From Stenotrophomonas rhizophila (GTDB lineage Bacteria > Pseudomonadota > Gammaproteobacteria > Xanthomonadales > Xanthomonadaceae), in contig NZ_VDQT01000001.1 of assembly GCF_007667275.1 (NCBI RefSeq), forward strand, positions 186,001 through 250,000: 64,000 nt of DNA, in the 5' to 3' direction. Shown piece by piece: positions 60,724 to 64,000 of the stretch. The notes beneath the pieces are model-generated. The model had not been told where the DNA came from. It saw nothing but the letters and a program-made list of their open reading frames with translations, and searched no databases. Both the position numbers and the translations under genes were made by a program. Position 1 is the stretch's first letter. Every line of letters begins with the position of its first letter.

Positions 60724-62789
60724 GCCGTAGCCCGCCGCGCCGCGCCCGGGCTGCCGACGCGGAAGTCCGCTTCGTCGACCGGCCGGCCCAGTTTGCGCAG
60801 TTCCGCGCGCACCGCCGCCAGCATCCGTGGCATGTCCACCACATCGTCGTCGGCCGCGGCGGCGAAGGCGGCGTTGAGCGCGATGGAATGGATGTTGCCG
60901 CCACTGAGGTTGAAGCGCGCCAGGCGCTCGCAGTCCAATTCGCGGCGCGGCACCTCGGCCGGCAACGCGTTGCGCCAGATGCGGCACCGTTCGGCCGGGC
61001 CGGGGTATGGAAAGTTCACCACGAAACGCAGGCGGCGCAGGAAGGCGGTGTCGAGCGACGCCTTCATGTTGGTAGCGAGGATGGCCAGGCCGGAGAACGA
61101 CTCCATGCGCTGCAGCAGGTAGTTGATCTCGATGTTGGCGTAGCGGTCGTGGCTGTCCTTGACCTCGCTGCGCTTGCCGAACAGCGCGTCGGCCTCGTCG
61201 AAGAACAGCAGGGCGCCGCCCTGTTCGGCGGCGTCGAACAGCCTGCGCAGGTTCTTCTCGGTTTCGCCGATGTACTTGCTCACCACCGAAGACAGATCGA
61301 TGCGGTACAGGTGCAGCCGCAGTTCGTTGGCGATCACCTCGGCCGCCATGGTCTTGCCGGTACCGCTTTCGCCGGCGAACAGCGCGCTGATGCCGAGGCC
61401 CCGGTTCATGCGGTCGCCATAGCCCCACTCACGGTAGACGCGGTGGCGGTCGCGCGCCTGCGCCGCGATCTGTCGCAGCAGCGCATGCGGTTCAGCGCTG
61501 AGCATCAGGTCGTCCCAGCGCGCTCTGGGCTCCAGCCGCTGCGCCAACAGGTCCAGCCGCGGCGAAGCGAAGTCCCGGCACAGGTCCCAGGCCGCCACCG
61601 CGCGGCTGCGTGCGCCCGCCGCCGCCTGGCCGATCCGGCCCAGGTCGAGATCGAAGTGGCTGGACAGGCTTGCCGCTTCGGCCTCGTTGTCTTCGTCGCT
61701 GAGCGCTTCGCACCACGCGTGGTACTGCTCGCTGGGGGTCGGCAGCGGCGCAGGCGCATGGCAGCTGGGAAGCTCCAGCGCCGACGAGGGGTCACGTCGG
61801 CCCACGAACACCGGCCCCAGTGGCAGGCCGAGTAGGGTCGACACTGCGGCCAGTCGCTCACCCTCGGCCTCGTCGGCTTCCACGTACAGGGCCAGCGGCA
61901 GCAGCAGGCTTTCGCGGCGCCACAGGCGTGCCAGCGTTTCCAGCTCGCCGCGCTGCAACGGCACCGCATCGGCGGAGAGCTGGTAAAGCCGACGCGACAG
62001 CCGCGCGCAGACCTGGGTGGCGACCGCCAGCCGGCTGTTGCGGTCCTGGCCCAGCAGCTGCACCACCGGCGGGGCATCGCCGGGGGCATCGTCGAATGCC
62101 GCCAGGATCTGCTCCACGCTGGCCTGCTGCAGCGCCGACACCGGACGCTCCGCGACCTCGGGCCCGATCCAGGTGCCCAGGCGCGCATCGGCCACGTTGA
62201 GGCCCTTGACCGCGTTGACGATGCGTTCGTCGGCGCGCAACGCAGCGGCGGTGAGCGCGGTCGCACCGGGCTGGTTGATCTCCAGCAGGCGCAGGTGGCG
62301 CAGCGGACGATGCGGCGAGAGCGCGTCCCACGCTGCATCGTCGAACAGGCGCAGCGCCAGCGCGAAGGTCGGCACCGCCACCCCCGCCTGCGCCGCTGCA
62401 ATGGCGGCGGGCAGCGTGGCGTCCAGCTCCACCGCCACGCACAGCCACAGGATGTCGGTCTCGAAGCTGTCCAGCCCAAAGCGCTGCGCCAGCGCCAGCA
62501 GTGCCGGCGGGGGCGTTTCACCCGCGATGGCTTCGCGCGCCGCAGCAACATCGGCCAGTGCTGCAGCGGGGTCGGGCGCCGGCAGCGCTGGCAGTTCGGT
62601 CTGCTTCTTCCAGCGCGGCCAGCCGCGCGCATCTCCACCCGCTGCCGGGAGCTCCGTAACGCTGGCCGGAGCGGGCGCCAATGCGTGAAGCCGCAGGTGC
62701 AGCCAGTCCAGCGACAGCGCCAGGTAGCGCTCGTTGGCCAGGCTCCAACCCGGATGGTCATGCGAGGCGAGGGCGCGCAGCGGGGTCAT
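60720..62789 (-). CDS. AAA+ ATPase of the eCIS (Afp15-like)
   Basis: A 689-residue ATPase. Residues 1 to about 450 are a variable helical region with LDWLHLRLHAL and GLDSFETDILWLC; the AAA+ module follows, with Walker A GESGTGKT (Lys479), Walker B LLFFDEADALFG near 533-544, the second-region-of-homology block ILATNMKASLDTAFLRRLRFVV, and the C-terminal helical lid. It is the Afp15/Pvc15-type ATPase thought to help assemble or load particles. ATG 62789 overlaps the DUF4255 stop (ATGA); the open frame to 63044 has no supporting signal. Confidence 0.9.
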   Translation of the reverse strand: MTPLRALASHDHPGWSLANERYLALSLDWLHLRLHALAPAPASVTELPAAGGDARGWPRWKKQTELPALPAPDPAAALADVAAAREAIAGETPPPALLALAQRFGLDSFETDILWLCVAVELDATLPAAIAAAQAGVAVPTFALALRLFDDAAWDALSPHRPLRHLRLLEINQPGATALTAAALRADERIVNAVKGLNVADARLGTWIGPEVAERPVSALQQASVEQILAAFDDAPGDAPPVVQLLGQDRNSRLAVATQVCARLSRRLYQLSADAVPLQRGELETLARLWRRESLLLPLALYVEADEAEGERLAAVSTLLGLPLGPVFVGRRDPSSALELPSCHAPAPLPTPSEQYHAWCEALSDEDNEAEAASLSSHFDLDLGRIGQAAAGARSRAVAAWDLCRDFASPRLDLLAQRLEPRARWDDLMLSAEPHALLRQIAAQARDRHRVYREWGYGDRMNRGLGISALFAGESGTGKTMAAEVIANELRLHLYRIDLSSVVSKYIGETEKNLRRLFDAAEQGGALLFFDEADALFGKRSEVKDSHDRYANIEINYLLQRMESFSGLAILATNMKASLDTAFLRRLRFVVNFPYPGPAERCRIWRNALPAEVPRRELDCERLARFNLSGGNIHSIALNAAFAAAADDDVVDMPRMLAAVRAELRKLGRPVDEADFRVGSPGAARRATA

Positions 62790-64000
62790 GTCAGTTCCAC
62801 GCTCTGCTGCGGGTCGAACTGCACCCCAGCGTCGTTGCGCAGCACCGGCAGGCTGTCCACGCCTTCCACGCGCAACGCGACCGGATGCAGCCCGGCTGTG
62901 GCCAGTGCCGCCGGCACGATCGCGTGCACCGCACTGGGCTGGCTGGCGTCTGCCGGTGTGTCGACGTCCTCGACAGGCAGTTCCTGGCCGCCGAACAGCA
63001 GGCGCAGGCCGGCCTGCTGCGTGGACAGCAGTTGCGGGAGGCATTCAATCGACAGCGCGAGCTCGGCACCGGCGGCTGCCGTCAATGGCGTCACCGTAAT
63101 GCGCGGCGCCAACATCCACGGCACGGCATCGCCGATCAGCTCCGGTTGCCCCGGCGTGCTGGTACGCAGGCGCAGCGTATACAGACCCGGCGCCCACGCC
63201 GCCGCCACATCCGCCGCGTCGGCTGCGGGCAGCTGCACCTGCCAGTGGCGGGGGCCATCGGCCAGCAGGGGCAGGGCTTGGCGCAGCCCGCCGCGGGCGT
63301 GTTCAAGCACCAAGTGGGTTCCGGCACCGGCGCCGTCCGCGTCCACCCGCAGCAGGTCGCCGAGGCGGCCGCCACGCAGGCCCGGCAGGGTGAGGTTCTC
63401 GATCGCACGCAGGCGCGGCGGCAGTGCTGCCACGGCGCGTGGGCCGCGATCCTCGGGTCCGCGCCGCAGTACCGGCCGCGCCGCGCGCACGCCCGCGTCG
63501 GACTGGATCAGCACCACCGAGACCTGGTACGCCATCGACGCGCGGAAGCGCGCCTGCGCCGCCGTCCACAGCTTGGACAGCTCCTCAGCGCTCAGGTACT
63601 GCGGCGTGATCTTCAACCATTCCACCTGGTCGGCCAGGCTCTCGGCGGAAAACGCGCCGAACGGCAGCGCCGGAGGGCCCAGCAGCGCACGCAGGCGCTC
63701 GCGGTCGAGCATCGGGGTCTCATGCAGCGCCTGCATGCCAAGCCCGAACAGCGCGTCACGATTCAGCTCCTGGCTGCCGAACGCGGTGAGCAGGTAGTGC
63801 AGGTCCAGCGCCAGCGGCGGATTGGAGACACGTTGCCCGGCGCCGTCGCGCGAAGCCAGCCCGGTATTGCGCCAGCCGCTGTTGGCACTCACCTGGTACA
63901 GGAACAGGTTGATCTGGTTGGGCTCGTTGTCGCCGGTGAGCACGCGGTCCAGCGCCATCGCGCCCACGCTGACGCTGCCCAGCGCGGACAGGTCCAGCCC
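62786..64000 (-). CDS. DUF4255 (Pvc16-like) protein, N-terminus outside window
   Basis: The visible part (404 residues, open past base 64000) begins within the DUF4255 N-terminal domain: VLTGDNEPNQINLFLYQVSANSGWRNTGL and PPLALDLHYLLTAFG, typical of Pvc16/Afp16 N-terminal domains, which cap the tail terminus. It continues with immunoglobulin-like beta-rich repeats. The true start lies upstream of the window edge, beyond 64000. Stop overlaps the ATPase start. Confidence 0.88.
   Translation of the reverse strand, partial: GLDLSALGSVSVGAMALDRVLTGDNEPNQINLFLYQVSANSGWRNTGLASRDGAGQRVSNPPLALDLHYLLTAFGSQELNRDALFGLGMQALHETPMLDRERLRALLGPPALPFGAFSAESLADQVEWLKITPQYLSAEELSKLWTAAQARFRASMAYQVSVVLIQSDAGVRAARPVLRRGPEDRGPRAVAALPPRLRAIENLTLPGLRGGRLGDLLRVDADGAGAGTHLVLEHARGGLRQALPLLADGPRHWQVQLPAADAADVAAAWAPGLYTLRLRTSTPGQPELIGDAVPWMLAPRITVTPLTAAAGAELALSIECLPQLLSTQQAGLRLLFGGQELPVEDVDTPADASQPSAVHAIVPAALATAGLHPVALRVEGVDSLPVLRNDAGVQFDPQQSVELT

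Noticed and set aside
56090-60730. 1,546-codon plus-strand open frame opposite the eCIS-core gene
   Set aside because: Same composition effect; no recognisable domain, and the minus strand frame has clear conserved motifs and overlaps with its neighbours.

Overview
The window is GC-rich, densely coded DNA from a xanthomonad-type gammaproteobacterium (Xanthomonas, Stenotrophomonas or Pseudoxanthomonas group). This is inferred from the gene set: a TonB-receptor/SapC/cupin/tryptophan-halogenase cassette joined to a xylan locus, an operator resembling the Xanthomonas xyl-box, a GTAG-type stem-loop repeat, and a 2,903-residue cyclic glucan synthase. No rRNA, tRNA, IS element or CRISPR array was seen.

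Region 1 (1-23796) is a xylan and glucuronoxylan utilisation locus. It opens with the 3' part of a TonB-dependent receptor, then SapC, a JmjC/cupin-like protein and a flavin halogenase-like protein. Next come xylB, xylA and a GH3 glucosidase lipoprotein, with a 12-bp palindromic XylR-type operator in front of xylB. The LacI-family regulator (xylR-like) faces away from a six-gene operon: GH67 alpha-glucuronidase, SGNH acetylesterase, GH43 xylosidase, GH3 xylosidase with PA14, a sugar symporter fused to a GH43 domain, and an aldose 1-epimerase. Neighbouring genes in the operon overlap by 1-11 bases. Together they would take up decorated xylo-oligosaccharides, strip the glucuronate, acetate and arabinose/xylose, and send xylose to xylulose 5-phosphate. 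No GH10/GH11 endoxylanase is present, so it must lie elsewhere.

Region 2 (23797-29473) is a mixed stretch. It holds a visibly AT-richer two-gene unit (a small exported protein and a GT9-like glycosyltransferase coupled through a TTG start), an oxidoreductase with a small ABM-like partner divergent from a LysR regulator, and a DUF1264 lipoprotein.

Region 3 (29222-42756) carries a giant cyclic beta-1,2-glucan synthase with a coupled 83-residue protein, a succinate-semialdehyde-type dehydrogenase, and a nitric oxide detoxification pair. In that pair hmp has a sigma-54 promoter and lies divergent from norR, with three GT-N7-AC NorR sites between them.

Region 4 (42790-64000, all minus strand) is the distal part of an extracellular contractile injection system (eCIS) operon. 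Reading 5' to 3' it encodes a Pvc16-like DUF4255 protein, an AAA+ ATPase, a small protein, a 1,459-residue protein with an eCIS-core (DUF4157) domain and a C-terminal PD-(D/E)xK-like nuclease signature, a small unknown protein, a tube-cap protein, a LysM-like protein, a spike in two pieces (gpD-like and gpV-like), a PAAR-like tip, gp25, two large baseplate proteins, a tail protein I-like protein and a DUF6519 protein. Sheath and inner tube genes are not in the window and probably lie beyond base 64000.
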